Part shown: positions 16,502-28,527 of the stretch, one piece after another
Numbering within the stretch: the first letter of the stretch is position 1
Layout of the letters: every line of letters begins with the position of its first letter
Assembly (NCBI RefSeq): GCF_902506575.1
Contig: NZ_LR732544.1
Coordinates: 2,638,131 to 2,702,130, forward strand
Direction: 5' to 3'
Source: Streptomyces mexicanus
GTDB taxonomy: Bacteria > Actinomycetota > Actinomycetes > Streptomycetales > Streptomycetaceae
Length of the DNA stretch: 64,000 nucleotides
Program-made: the position numbers and the translations under genes
The notes under the pieces: generated by a model
What the model was told of the DNA's origin: nothing
Seen by the model: only the letters and a program-made list of their open reading frames with translations
The model's database searches: none

Positions 16502-17477
16502 CGGCGTCCCTCCGTCCCAGCCCGAACCAGCGGGCCTGGCCGACCGTGACGACGGCGATGATCAGCGCGAGGATCACCGCGCCCGCGCTGCCCAGGCCCA
16601 GGTTCTGCCCCTGGCCGAGCGCGGTGTAGTAGAGGTAGACCAGTGGCGGCCGGGCGTAGGGCGGGTAGCCGCGCGCGTCGGAGAGCAGGTTGTAGAACTC
16701 GTCGAAGGCCTGGAAGGCGTTGATGACGAGCAGCAGCACCACCGCCACCGAGGTGGCCCGCAGCTGCGGCAGGGTGATGTGCCGCAGCACGGTCCAGCCG
16801 GGCCGGGCGCCGTCCACCGCGGCGGCCTCGTACAGGACGGGGTCGATCCGCTGCAGCCCGGCCAGGAACAGGATCATGTAGAAGCCCGCCTGGAGCCACA
16901 GCCGCACGGTGACGACGACCAGCCAGTACCAGGGCGGGTCGGTGGTGGACAGCCAGGCGACGGGATCGCCGCCGAACCATCCCAGGACGGTGTTGGCCAG
17001 GCCGAACCTGACCCCGTTGAAGATCGACATCTTCCAGATCAGCGCGGCGACGACGTAACTGCACGCGGCGGGCAGGAAGAACACCGAGCGGAAGAACGCC
17101 CGCGCCCGGCGCACCCGGTTGACCATGAGGGCGAGCGCGAGGGCCAGGACGTAGGTGGCCGGGACGATGAACGCCGTGAACAGCAGGAAGACGCGCAGGC
17201 TGTCGAGGAAGGCGTCGTCCGACAGCATCGCCGTGTAGTTGTCCAGGCCGACGAAGTGCGTGGGCGTGACGGTGTTGTGCGCGTCGAAGAAGCTCAGCGC
17301 GACGCTCCACAGCAGCGGCACGTAGGTGAACAGCGCGAGCCCCGCCGCGAACGGCCCGACGAACACCCAGAACCACAGCGCGCGCCGCCGGCGCACCGCG
17401 CGGGCGCTCGGGGTCCCCTCCCCCGCGGCCCGCGCGGGCGCCACCGGTGCGTCCGCGTCCACGGTCCGAGCGCTCAC
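16494..17477 (-). CDS. Carbohydrate ABC transporter permease, MalF/UgpA type
   Basis: Membrane permease of 327 residues. The start is the GTG ending at 17477 (VSARTVDADAPVAP), which overlaps the stop of the binding-protein gene in GTGA. The hydrophobic core starts at WFWVFVGPFAAGLALFTYVPLLWSVALSFF; the EAA loop is DPVLYEAAAVDGARPGWTVLRHITLPQL. It forms the heterodimeric channel with the downstream permease. The sugar specificity is not visible. Confidence 0.92.
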   Translation of the reverse strand: MSARTVDADAPVAPARAAGEGTPSARAVRRRRALWFWVFVGPFAAGLALFTYVPLLWSVALSFFDAHNTVTPTHFVGLDNYTAMLSDDAFLDSLRVFLLFTAFIVPATYVLALALALMVNRVRRARAFFRSVFFLPAACSYVVAALIWKMSIFNGVRFGLANTVLGWFGGDPVAWLSTTDPPWYWLVVVTVRLWLQAGFYMILFLAGLQRIDPVLYEAAAVDGARPGWTVLRHITLPQLRATSVAVVLLLVINAFQAFDEFYNLLSDARGYPPYARPPLVYLYYTALGQGQNLGLGSAGAVILALIIAVVTVGQARWFGLGRRDADG

Positions 17478-18733
17478 GACGCCTTCTTCACCCGGTCGAG
17501 TTCGGCCGACACCTTCCGCACGACCGTCTTCAGCTGGCTGTCCGGATCCGCACCGTCCTTGATGATCCGGCTCAGCGCGTCCTGGTAGGCGGTCTGGGCG
17601 GCCGGGGTCCACAGCAGCGGCTGCGCGTAGCCGTGGTCGGTGGTGAAGCGCACGGCGTCGGCCGCGGCACCGGTCCGCAGCTTGGCGGCCTTCTTCGCCA
17701 GCGACAGGCGGGCGGGGATGTGGAAGCCGTAGGACAGCGCGAAGTCCTCCTGGTCGTCGGTGCGCTCCACCCACAGCCACTTCACGTACTCCTTGGCGGC
17801 CTCCTTGTGCCGGCTGCGGGCGCTGACGGCGGCCGCGTAGGCGCCGACGGGCACGGCGGGCCGGCCCGCGGGGCCGTCGGCCGGGAAGGGCAGGACGCCG
17901 AAGTCGTCGCCGAGTTCCTTCTGCACCTGGGGCAGCGCCCACAGCCCGGACCACTGCATGGCGGTCAGGCCCTGGACGAAGGCGGACGGGTCGGACCAGT
18001 CGGCGGGGGCGCCGAGCAGCAGGGACTTGCCGGCGTACAGCCGGTGCAGCTTGCCGAGCGCGCGGGCGGCGGCCGGGTCGTCGAAGCCGACCTTGCCGTC
18101 GTCGGTGACGAGCTGGAGTCCGGCCGCGTACAGGGGGGTTCCGCCGAGGACGCCCGCGCCGCCGTCGTTGCCGAGGAAGAGGCCCTTGACCTTCTTCGTG
18201 GTGAGCTTCCCCGCGGCGTCGACGAGCGCGTCGAGGGTGGCGGGCGGCTGAAGCCCGGCGTCCTTCAGCAGGCTCTTGCGGTAGTAGAGCATCTGCATGT
18301 CGATGACCTGCGGGATGCCCCAGATCTTCCCGTCGTGCGTCTTGGGGGTGAGCACCGCCGGGTTGAAGTCGTCCTTGACGCCCGCCAGCAGGTCGGTGAG
18401 GTCGACGACCTGGCCGCCCTGGATCTGGTCCAGGGTGGGGCCGTTGACCTCGAAGACGTCGGGGCCGGAGTCGGTGAGCAGGGCGGCGGCGGTCTGCTGG
18501 TCGTAGTTGCCCGGCCGCCACTGCACGGTGACGTGCGCCTTCTGGTACGCGGCGGCGTACCGCTTCACCGCCTGCTCGGTGCCCGCCTCGCCGTACTGGT
18601 GGTACCACTGCGACAGCGCCGGGCCCGATCCCCCGCCGCCGTCGCCGCGTCCGGTGTTGCTCCCGCAGGCGGCGAGCAGTCCGCCGCCCGCGGCCGCGGT
18701 GGCGGCGAGCAGTGCTCTGCGGGTGATGGTCAT
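17474..18733 (-). CDS. Sugar ABC transporter substrate-binding lipoprotein
   Basis: Extracellular solute-binding protein family 1, 419 residues. The signal peptide carries an RR pair (TRRALLAATAAAGGG) and ends in a lipobox LLAAC with the lipidated cysteine at position 23, so it may be exported by Tat and anchored to the outer face of the membrane. Landmarks include SQWYHQYGEAGTEQAVKRYAAAYQKAHVTVQWRPGNYD and DGKIWGIPQVIDMQMLYYRKSLLKDAG. It is the first gene of the importer operon. The start ATG at 18733 is chosen over longer frames because it precedes the signal peptide. Confidence 0.93.
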   Translation of the reverse strand: MTITRRALLAATAAAGGGLLAACGSNTGRGDGGGGSGPALSQWYHQYGEAGTEQAVKRYAAAYQKAHVTVQWRPGNYDQQTAAALLTDSGPDVFEVNGPTLDQIQGGQVVDLTDLLAGVKDDFNPAVLTPKTHDGKIWGIPQVIDMQMLYYRKSLLKDAGLQPPATLDALVDAAGKLTTKKVKGLFLGNDGGAGVLGGTPLYAAGLQLVTDDGKVGFDDPAAARALGKLHRLYAGKSLLLGAPADWSDPSAFVQGLTAMQWSGLWALPQVQKELGDDFGVLPFPADGPAGRPAVPVGAYAAAVSARSRHKEAAKEYVKWLWVERTDDQEDFALSYGFHIPARLSLAKKAAKLRTGAAADAVRFTTDHGYAQPLLWTPAAQTAYQDALSRIIKDGADPDSQLKTVVRKVSAELDRVKKAS

Positions 18734-18787
18734 GGTGCGCCCCCTGACGTCGTCCTCGATCCACGCGTACGCGCGCGGCCGTGCGTG

Positions 18788-18804
18788 GTGCACGCGCGGT
18801 GCAC
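18788..18804. promoter_or_regulatory. Palindromic operator candidate of the sugar importer operon
   Basis: GTGCAC-GCGCG-GTGCAC, a 17-bp palindrome about 55 bp upstream of the binding-protein start. LacI- or GntR-type repressors often bind such sites before sugar operons, but no regulator gene is adjacent, so this is only a candidate. Confidence 0.35.
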
Positions 18805-18917
18805 GGCCCAACGATCAACCATGCACCGCGATTACGACAGGAGCGTTGCGGCAGTGTGTGGCTGTCAAGAGCGCCGTTCCGGCCAGGGCGCGGCACGCGA
18901 GGCGAGGGCAGTGGCAC

Positions 18918-18967
18918 GAGGTGAGGAGCGGCACGAGGTGAGGGGCGGCAGAGGTGAGGGGCGGCAC
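18918..18967. repeat. Three copies of a 16-17-bp repeat in the ppdK downstream region
   Basis: GAGGTGAGGRGCGGCAC-like units begin at 18918, 18935 and 18951. The last unit provides the left arm of the adjacent terminator hairpin. Confidence 0.75.
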
Positions 18968-18990
18968 CCCCGCACAGGGTGCCGCCCCTT
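18956..18990 (-). terminator. Strong hairpin, probable ppdK terminator
   Basis: GGGGCGGCACCC (18958-18969) pairs perfectly with 18977-18988 across a 7-nt loop, with an extra A-T and G-T pair below. It lies about 120 bp beyond the ppdK stop. There is no T-tract, as is usual for Streptomyces terminators. Confidence 0.7.
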
Positions 18991-19107
18991 CTTGTGGTGC
19001 CGGGATCCCCGACGCAATCGGTCTTGAGGGTCGGGGACTGCGCCGAGGATCCCGGGGTCCTACCGGTGCCTCCGTGTCCGCCGGCGCCTGCCGGCGTCCA
19101 GCGGTTT

Positions 19108-21855
<2,748 letters not shown>

Positions 21856-22518
21856 GGGTCTCGACTCCTCGAGGACGCGGTGGCTGCCCTGACGGCGAGG
21901 AACATACCCAGATCGAAGGCATCTGGGGAGGTCCACGGGCGCGTCATGCGCCCGTAACCACCCGTCCGCCAGCGGATCGAAAGTCAAGGCTTGGCAAGCC
22001 GTCGAGGCGTGATGTTTTCACTTCTTGAACGCATCAACTCCCGTAGACCGACTCGCGCGCTCACATGAGCACCTTCCGGCACGATTGATTTCGATCGATG
22101 AACGATCAAGGCATGGCACTCAGTGCCACCCTTTGGAGAAGTGCATCCGCTCATGATCCGCTCATCTGAGCGCATCCCTTATCAGGGGTGGCGAGAATCA
22201 CGCTGCCACAGCCCGCCGGATTTCACCATGCGGACGGGTCCCGGACGACTCCCGGGCGATTCCCTGACGGCTGCCGGACGCCTCCCGGACGGCTCCGGAC
22301 TCCTCCCGGACCGCCCTCCTCGCACGCCTCCCGGACGGCTCGCGGACCGGCATCGCGCACGCTGCCGGGACGTCGGCCGGACGGCTCCGCGCCCGTTTGC
22401 CGAGTCTTGGACGAGGACGGTGAACGCGAGCGGCCGAGGCGTCGTACGGGAGGGCGGCGGGCCCCTCCCTCCCCGGGCCCGCCCCCTTGAGCCGAGCCGC
22501 GCAGGAAGGACCCCCCGG
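21856..22518. other. 663-bp intergenic region with degenerate repeats
   Basis: This region separates the divergent ppdK and sulfatase genes and should hold both promoters. An 18-bp sequence, ACGCCTCCCGGACGGCTC, occurs at 22278-22295 and again at 22324-22341, within about 120 bp of looser CCGGACG-rich repeats. The open frames crossing it lack protein-like features. AT-rich patches at 22000-22030 and 22080-22110 are the best promoter candidates for ppdK. Confidence 0.6.
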
Positions 22519-24291
22519 GTGTCCCAGCAGACGAGCACACGCCGGTCACCGGACCCGGCCGGGACGCCCCGCCGCGCCCTGCGCCTTCCGCGCTTCCTCC
22601 ACCCGCGTACGGCGCGCCGGCTGCGCCGGGCCTGGCACCGCCGGCTGGCCGCGCACCCGCAGGCCGCGCGCGGCCTGTCCGGTGCCGTCACCGTCCTCGC
22701 CGTGGCCCTGGTGGTCCTCGCGCTGCTGCTGCCGAACAAGCGCGAGCAGTTCCACGCGGCGGCGTTCCTGCGGATCCCCGTGGAGGCGCTGCTCGGGGCG
22801 GTCGTGCTGGTCGCCCTGCCGCGCGGGCCGCGCACGGTGGTCGCGGCGCTCGCCGGGACGGCGCTGGGCGCGCTGACGGTGCTGAACCTCGCGGACATCG
22901 AGTTCAACCAGTACCTCGGCCGCAGTTTCGACGTGGTCCTGGACTGGCCGCTGCTCGGCGACGCCCGCTCGTATCTGGCGGACACCCTCGGCGGCACGGT
23001 GGCGCTGCTCGCCGCGGTCGCCGCCGTGCTGCTCGTGCTCGCGCTGCTCGCGGTGCCGGCGCTGGCCGCGGTCCGCGTGGGCACCATCCTCGGCCGGCAC
23101 AGGACCCGCGCCACCCAGGGGCTGCTGCTGGCCTGCGCGGTGTGGATGACGTGCTCGAGCCTGAACGTGCGCCTGGACGGCATCCCCGTGGCCTCCGGCC
23201 ACACGGTGACCATGCTCCGCTACCACGCGCAGGCGCTGCGCTCGACGCTGCGGGACGAGCGGGCGTTCGCGCGGACCGCGCGGGCCGACGCGTTCGGCGG
23301 CACGCCCGGCGATCAGCTCCTGCCGGACCTGCGCGGCAAGGACATGGTCTTCACCTTCGTCGAGAGCTACGGCCGCAGCGCGATCGAGGACCCGGTCGAG
23401 GCGCCCGGCGTCGACCGCACCCTGGATGCGAGCACCCGGGCCCTGGCCCGGGCCGGCTTCCACGCCGCAAGCGGCTGGCTGACGTCGGCGACGTACGGCG
23501 GCGGCAGCTGGCTGGGCCACTCCACGTTCATGTCGGGCCTGTGGATCGACAACCAGAACCGCTACCGCACGGTGACCTCCGGCGACCGCCTCACCCTGAC
23601 CGAGGCGTTCCGCAGGACCGGCGCCTGGGACACGGTCGGGATCATGCCGGGCGTGCAGAAGGGCTGGCCGGAGGCGAAGTGGTACGGCCTGGAGAAGGTC
23701 TACGACGCCCTCCGGCTGGGGTACCGGGGCCCGAAGTTCAGCTGGTCGACCATGCCGGACCAGTACGCGCTCCAGGCGTTCCAGCGCCTCGCGCACGGCG
23801 GGAAGCACGCCAAGCCGCTGGCGTCGTTCGTCATCCTGACCTCCAGCCACCAGCCCTGGGCGCCGATCCCGAAGCTCGTCCCCTGGGACGAGCTGGGCGA
23901 CGGCTCGGTGTTCCGCGGCATCGAGGCGGCGGGCACCCCGCCCCAGGAGGTCATCGCGAACGCCACCCGCTCGCGGCAGGAGTACGGCCGGTCGATCCAG
24001 TACTCGGTGACCGCCCTGACCCAGTGGCTCGAGCGCTACGGCACCGACGACACCGTGCTGGTCCTCCTCGGCGACCACCAGCCCATCGCCCGGGTCAGCG
24101 GCGACCACGCGAGCCGGGACGTGCCGGTCTCGATCGTCGCCAAGGACCCGAAGGTGCTGGAACGGATCTCCGGCTGGGGCTGGACGGCCGGGCTGCGCCC
24201 CGCCCACGACGCCCCGGTGTGGCCGATGAGCGCCTTCCGCGACCGCTTCCTGACGGCCTACGGCTCCGTCCCCCACCCGACGAAGGGCTGA
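22519..24291 (+). CDS. Membrane-bound sulfatase-fold protein, LTA-synthase-like
   Basis: Protein of 590 residues with about four N-terminal membrane spans (first at about 57-74) and a C-terminal extracellular alkaline-phosphatase/sulfatase domain. Family elements include KDMVFTFVESYGRSAIEDP, with the nucleophile region shifted to the GGGSWLGHSTFMSGLW motif typical of lipoteichoic acid synthases, and VLVLLGDHQP as a metal-binding site. It probably transfers a phospho-alditol or phosphoethanolamine-type group at the cell surface. The GTG at 22519 follows AAGGA by about nine bases. The exact substrate is unknown; streptomycetes do make lipoteichoic acid-like polymers. Confidence 0.82.
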   Translation: MSQQTSTRRSPDPAGTPRRALRLPRFLHPRTARRLRRAWHRRLAAHPQAARGLSGAVTVLAVALVVLALLLPNKREQFHAAAFLRIPVEALLGAVVLVALPRGPRTVVAALAGTALGALTVLNLADIEFNQYLGRSFDVVLDWPLLGDARSYLADTLGGTVALLAAVAAVLLVLALLAVPALAAVRVGTILGRHRTRATQGLLLACAVWMTCSSLNVRLDGIPVASGHTVTMLRYHAQALRSTLRDERAFARTARADAFGGTPGDQLLPDLRGKDMVFTFVESYGRSAIEDPVEAPGVDRTLDASTRALARAGFHAASGWLTSATYGGGSWLGHSTFMSGLWIDNQNRYRTVTSGDRLTLTEAFRRTGAWDTVGIMPGVQKGWPEAKWYGLEKVYDALRLGYRGPKFSWSTMPDQYALQAFQRLAHGGKHAKPLASFVILTSSHQPWAPIPKLVPWDELGDGSVFRGIEAAGTPPQEVIANATRSRQEYGRSIQYSVTALTQWLERYGTDDTVLVLLGDHQPIARVSGDHASRDVPVSIVAKDPKVLERISGWGWTAGLRPAHDAPVWPMSAFRDRFLTAYGSVPHPTKG

Positions 24292-24411
24292 TCGCCCCGA
24301 GCGCGCAGGGACCGCCGACCCTTCCCTCCGCCGGTCCTCTCCGCCCACGCCCACGCGGGCCGGGCGGGGCCGAGGCACGAAAGGCGGGTCGGCCGGGCGG
24401 GCCGGGCCGGG

Positions 24412-25551
24412 TCAGCCGCCGGAGGTGTCCAGTTCGGCGTCCTCGCCGATGCCCGCGCAGTCGTAGGGGTCCTTCAGCCAGCCGTCCGGCAGGACCACGC
24501 GGTTGTTGCCGGAGGTGCGGCCGCGGGGGCCGTCGGCGCCGGCCGGCCAGGGCTGGTCGAGGTCCAGCTCGTCCAGGCCGGCGCGCAGCTCCTCCAGCGA
24601 GGAGGTGACCGCGAGCCGCTTGCGCATCTCGGAGCCGACCGCGAAGCCCTTCAGGTACCAGGCGACGTGCTTGCGGAAGTCGACGACGCCGCGGGTCTCG
24701 TCGCCGATCCACTCGCCGAGCAGCGTGGCGTGCCGGACCATGACGTCGGCGACCTCCCGCAGGGTGGGCCGCACCCGGTCCTCGCGGCCCTCGAAGGCGG
24801 CCACCAGGTCGGCGAACAGCCACGGCCGGCCCAGGCAGCCGCGGCCGACGACCACGCCGTCGCAGCCGGTCTCGCGCACCATGCGCAGCGCGTCCTCGGC
24901 GGACCAGATGTCGCCGTTGCCGAGCACCGGGATCTCCGGGACGTGCTCCTTCAGGCGGGCGATGGCGTCCCAGTCGGCGGTGCCGCCGTAGTGCTGGGCG
25001 GTGGTGCGGCCGTGCAGCGCGATGGCCGTCACGCCCTCCTCGACGGCGATCCGGCCGGCGTCGAGGTAGGTGAGGTGGTCGTCGTCGATGCCCTTGCGCA
25101 TCTTCATCGTCACCGGCAGGTCGCCCGCGCCGGCGACCGCCTCGCGCAGGATGGCGCGCAGCAGGTTCCGCTTGTAGGGCAGGGCGGAGCCGCCGCCCTT
25201 GCGGGTCACCTTGGGCACCGGGCAGCCGAAGTTCAGGTCGATGTGGTCGGCCAGGTCCTCCTCCGCGATCATGCGGACGGCCTTGCCGACGGTCGCCGGG
25301 TCGACGCCGTACAGCTGGATCGAGCGCGGCTTCTCGCTCGGGTCGAACGTGATCAGCTGCATGGTCTTGTCGTTGCGCTCGACCAGGGCCCGGGTGGTGA
25401 TCATCTCGCTGACGAACAGCCCCTTGCCGCCGGTGAACTCCCGGCACAGCGTGCGGAAGGGCGCGTTCGTGATCCCGGCCATGGGCGCCAGGACGACGGG
25501 CGGCTGGACGGTGTGCGGACCGATCTGCAGGGGTGACTCGGGCATGGGCAT
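24412..25551 (-). CDS. dusB: tRNA dihydrouridine synthase, DusB type
   Basis: FMN-dependent TIM-barrel enzyme of about 379 residues that reduces uridines in the tRNA D-loop. Landmarks: PPVVLAPMAGITNAPFRTLCREF at the N terminus, DHIDLNFGCPVPKVTRKGGGSALP with the catalytic cysteine, KMRKGIDDDHLTYLDAG, ALHGRTTAQHYGGTADWDAI and GNGDIWSAEDALRM. Start chosen at the ATG ending at 25551 (MPMPESPLQIGP), which follows GGGGGA; an ATG ending at 25593 would add 14 residues. It is divergent from an MFS exporter gene with about 80 bp between. Confidence 0.95.
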   Translation of the reverse strand: MPMPESPLQIGPHTVQPPVVLAPMAGITNAPFRTLCREFTGGKGLFVSEMITTRALVERNDKTMQLITFDPSEKPRSIQLYGVDPATVGKAVRMIAEEDLADHIDLNFGCPVPKVTRKGGGSALPYKRNLLRAILREAVAGAGDLPVTMKMRKGIDDDHLTYLDAGRIAVEEGVTAIALHGRTTAQHYGGTADWDAIARLKEHVPEIPVLGNGDIWSAEDALRMVRETGCDGVVVGRGCLGRPWLFADLVAAFEGREDRVRPTLREVADVMVRHATLLGEWIGDETRGVVDFRKHVAWYLKGFAVGSEMRKRLAVTSSLEELRAGLDELDLDQPWPAGADGPRGRTSGNNRVVLPDGWLKDPYDCAGIGEDAELDTSGG

Positions 25552-25632
25552 TCCCCCATTGTCGCGCACGCGCACGGCTGCTGTAACAGTCATTAGTTAA
25601 CCGCACTATCGAAATCGGCTACGCTGGAACGC

Positions 25633-27081
25633 ATGCCCGAGCTGAGCCACCGACGGCGTCTGCTGGTGCTCGCGATCTGCTGCATGAGCCTGCTGATCGT
25701 GAGTCTGGACAACACCGTTCTGAACGTCGCCCTGCCCTCCCTCCAGCGCGACCTGCACGCGAGCACGTCCGGTCTGCAGTGGACCATCGACGCCTACACG
25801 CTGGTGCTGGCGGCGCTGCTGATGCTCTCCGGCTCCACGGCCGACCGGATCGGCCGCAAGCGGGTCTTCATGACGGGCCTGGTGGTCTTCGGCCTCGGCT
25901 CGCTGCTGTGCTCGCTGGCGCCCAGCCTGGAGCTGCTGGTCGTCTTCCGCATGGTGCAGGCCGTCGGCGGCTCGATGCTCAACCCGGTCGCCATGTCCAT
26001 CATCACCAACACCTTCACCGACCCGCGCGAGCGCGCCCGCGCGATCGGCGTGTGGGGCGCCGTGGTCGGCATATCGATGGCCGCCGGCCCGCTGGTCGGC
26101 GGGGTGCTGGTGGAGTCGGTCGGCTGGCGCTCGATCTTCTGGATCAACCTGCCCGTCGCCCTCGCCGCGGTCCTGCTCACCCTCCGCTTCGTCCCGGAGT
26201 CCCGTGCGCCCCGGGCCCGCCGCCCCGACCCGGTCGGCCAGGTGCTGGTCATCGCCCTGTTCGGCGCCCTGACCTACGCGATCATCGAGGCGCCGGACGC
26301 GAGCCTCGGCGAGGTCCTGCCGTTCGCCGCCGTCGCGCTCGCCGCCCTGCTGGGCCTGGCCTGGTACGAGCCGCGCCGCGCCGAGCCGCTGATCGACCTG
26401 CGGTTCTTCCGCTCCGCCCCGTTCAGCGGCGCCACCGTGATCGCGGTGTGCGGCTTCGCCGCCCTGGGCGGCTTCCTGTTCCTGTCCACGCTCTACCTGC
26501 AGAACGTGCGCGGCCTGGACGCCCTGCACGCCGGCCTGTGGATGCTGCCGATGGCCGCGCCGACCATCCTGTGCGCGCCGCTGTCCGGGCGGCTGGTGGG
26601 CAGCCGGGGGCCGCGGCTTCCGCTGCTGATCGCCGGATGCGCGATCACGCTCAGCGCGGTGCTGTTCGCCGCCTTCGAGGCCGAGACGTCGAACGCCACG
26701 CTCACCGTCGGGTACGTGCTGTTCGGCATCGGCTTCGGCTTCGTCAACGCCCCCATCACCAACACCGCCGTCTCCGGCATGCCGCGCGCCCAGGCCGGGG
26801 TCGCCGCGGCCGTCGCCTCCACCAGCCGGCAGCTCGGCCAGACGCTGGGCGTCGCGGTGGTCGGCGCCGTCCTGGCCTCCGGGGTCGGCTCGTCCGGGTA
26901 CACCAAGGACACGTTCCTGGCGGCCGCGCGGCCGGGCTGGTGGGTGCTGGTGGCCTGCGGCGCGCTGGTGCTGGTGCTGGGCGCGGTCACCTCCGGCCGC
27001 TGGGCCAGGCGGACGGCCCGGGCCACGGCGGACCGCCTGCAGGAGAACGAGGTGCGCGAGGCCGCCGGCGTCGGCGCCTGA
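25633..27081 (+). CDS. MFS drug exporter, DHA2 (EmrB/QacA) family
   Basis: Membrane transporter of 482 residues, expected 14 spans. Motif C-like LDNTVLNVALPSLQRDLHAS in span 1, motif A GSTADRIGRKRVFMTGL, and WGAVVGISMAAGPLVGGVLVESVGWRSIFWINLPVALAA (motif C region) identify the proton-driven DHA2 exporter family. The ligand is unknown. No regulator gene is directly next to it. The intergenic stretch with dusB contains TAGT-N7-ACTA at 25594-25608 as a possible operator. Confidence 0.92.
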   Translation: MPELSHRRRLLVLAICCMSLLIVSLDNTVLNVALPSLQRDLHASTSGLQWTIDAYTLVLAALLMLSGSTADRIGRKRVFMTGLVVFGLGSLLCSLAPSLELLVVFRMVQAVGGSMLNPVAMSIITNTFTDPRERARAIGVWGAVVGISMAAGPLVGGVLVESVGWRSIFWINLPVALAAVLLTLRFVPESRAPRARRPDPVGQVLVIALFGALTYAIIEAPDASLGEVLPFAAVALAALLGLAWYEPRRAEPLIDLRFFRSAPFSGATVIAVCGFAALGGFLFLSTLYLQNVRGLDALHAGLWMLPMAAPTILCAPLSGRLVGSRGPRLPLLIAGCAITLSAVLFAAFEAETSNATLTVGYVLFGIGFGFVNAPITNTAVSGMPRAQAGVAAAVASTSRQLGQTLGVAVVGAVLASGVGSSGYTKDTFLAAARPGWWVLVACGALVLVLGAVTSGRWARRTARATADRLQENEVREAAGVGA

Positions 27082-27456
27082 ACCGTGCGGACGGACCGGG
27101 CGGCCGGCCGGACGGGGCGCCCTGACGGGCAGGCGGGCGGACCGGCAGGGCGAGGGCGGACCGGCAGGGTGCGAGCGGGCAGGGCGCCTGCGGGCGCGAA
27201 GAGTGACACCGCCCCGCGGACGCGGTGACGCCGCACACAGGGGGTGACGCAGCGCGCGCGAAGGTAAGAAAGAAGTAAACCGGGCCACCCCTTGTGACCT
27301 GCGGTTTCTTATCGATCCGGAGAGGGTTCACAGGGTCTTTCGCACTACGCCGAGTGGCCGAACGGTGACTCTCGGGCAAACCTGGAGAGGCGCCGACCAC
27401 CCCCGGACGGGGGACATCGGCCGCAGGGGGATCCGTCGACCGAACGGGAGACCACC
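27082..27456. other. 375-bp intergenic region with G+C-rich repeats and a possible structured leader
   Basis: The left part holds direct repeats around GCGGACCGGCAGGG (about 27137-27170). An AT-richer patch at 27260-27315 is a promoter candidate. The last 120 bp before the next gene can form a CCCCC-GGAC-GGGGG hairpin near 27401-27414 and contain GGCCGAAC and GGCAAACC segments that hint at a structured 5' UTR, but I could not match it to a known riboswitch. Confidence 0.4.
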
Positions 27457-27882
27457 ATGCATGCCACCGCTCGCCGCCGCTGTGCCCGCGCCCTCGCCGC
27501 CGGCGCCCTGTCCGCCGCGCTGGTGTCGGCCGGAGGCACCGGAGCCTTCGCCGCGGACACCGCGCCGAAGCCGAGCCCCACGCACAGCACGATGCCCATG
27601 ACGAAGATGTCGGTCACCGCCAAGGCCGACCGCATGTCGGTCAAGACCGGGCACGCCGTGACCCTGACCGGGCACGTCAAGGGCGTCAAGACGGGCACCA
27701 AGCTGGTCCTGCAGCACCTGCACAACGGCAAGTGGACCACGCTGCGCTCCAGCACCATGGTCAAGAAGAACGGCAGCTACTCCCTGCCGCACACCTTCAC
27801 CGCCAAGGGCACCGAGCACCTGCGCGTGGCCACGTCCGACGGCAAGGCCCACTCCTCCACGGTGACGGTCAAGGTCGCCTGA
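27457..27882 (+). CDS. Small secreted protein with an Ig-like domain
   Basis: Protein of 141 residues. Residues 1-32 are a signal peptide (RRRCARALAAGALSAALVSAGGTGAFA-AD). The mature part has a single beta-sandwich-like repeat: MSVKTGHAVTLTGHVKGVKTGTKLVLQHLHNGKWTTLRSST, NGSYSLPHTFTAKGTEHLRVATSDGKAHSSTVTVKVA, the pattern of bacterial Ig-like stress-bearing or carbohydrate-related domains found in many secreted Streptomyces proteins. No enzyme motif is present. It is transcribed alone; the neighbouring TetR gene converges on it five bases away. Confidence 0.75.
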   Translation: MHATARRRCARALAAGALSAALVSAGGTGAFAADTAPKPSPTHSTMPMTKMSVTAKADRMSVKTGHAVTLTGHVKGVKTGTKLVLQHLHNGKWTTLRSSTMVKKNGSYSLPHTFTAKGTEHLRVATSDGKAHSSTVTVKVA

Positions 27883-27887
27883 CGCCC

Positions 27888-28490
27888 CTACGACGGGCGC
27901 TGGGCCTCCAGGCCCCGCAACAGCAGATCCAGGACCGCGTCGAACTCGTCCTGGACGTCCGGCCGCTTCCACTCCCGCGCATGGCACGGGTCGTGGAAGC
28001 GGCCGGTGGCGTGGAACAGGGCGCGGGCCACGGCCTTCGGGTCGCCGGCCGTGAAGGCGCCGCTCGCCACGCCCGCTTCGACGATCCGGGTCAGCTGGGC
28101 GGTCAGCTCGGCTATGTGCTCGCCGACCACCTCGCCGTTCTCTTCGGTGAGGACGGAGTACGTGGCGAACAGCTCGGGGTCGTCGCCCGCCTTGCGGCGC
28201 TTGGCGTCGAACAGCCCCTGGAACCAGTCGCGCAGCCGCTGCCGCGGGTCGCGGTCCTCGGCGCCCGCGATGCCGGCGAGGGCGTCGGAGGTCCGGTCCA
28301 GCCACCGCTTGGTCACCGCCCCGCGCAGCGCCGCCTTGGTGCGGAAGTGCCGGTAGACACTGCCGTGGCTGACGCCGAGCGCGCGGGCCACGTCCACCAC
28401 CGTGGCCTTCGCCGGCCCGTGGCGGCGCAGCACCTCCTCGGTCGCCTCCAGGATGCGCTCGGCCGTCAGGGTCTCGGTGGTGGGTGACAT
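27888..28490 (-). CDS. TetR family repressor of the aldo/keto reductase operon
   Basis: Regulator of 200 residues. Residues about 10-55 are a TetR-type HTH (AERILEATEEVLRRHGPAKATVVDVARALGVSHGSVYRHFRTKAALRGAV). The C-terminal ligand-binding part (RLRDWFQGLFDAKRRKAGDDPELFATYSVL) resembles the HTH-TetR_C_11-type domain. It follows the aldo/keto reductase gene by 37 bp on the same strand, so it probably controls its own operon through the large palindrome at 29553-29590. Confidence 0.9.
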   Translation of the reverse strand: MSPTTETLTAERILEATEEVLRRHGPAKATVVDVARALGVSHGSVYRHFRTKAALRGAVTKRWLDRTSDALAGIAGAEDRDPRQRLRDWFQGLFDAKRRKAGDDPELFATYSVLTEENGEVVGEHIAELTAQLTRIVEAGVASGAFTAGDPKAVARALFHATGRFHDPCHAREWKRPDVQDEFDAVLDLLLRGLEAQRPS

Positions 28491-28527
28491 GTCATAGACC
28501 GTACCCGGCGCTCTCGCGGCGCCGTCC

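Noticed and set aside
27330..27456. A known riboswitch such as the c-di-AMP (ydaO) type before the small secreted protein gene
   Set aside because: Some GCCGAAC/GGCAAACC-like segments are suggestive, but I could not match the conserved core, so no riboswitch is called.
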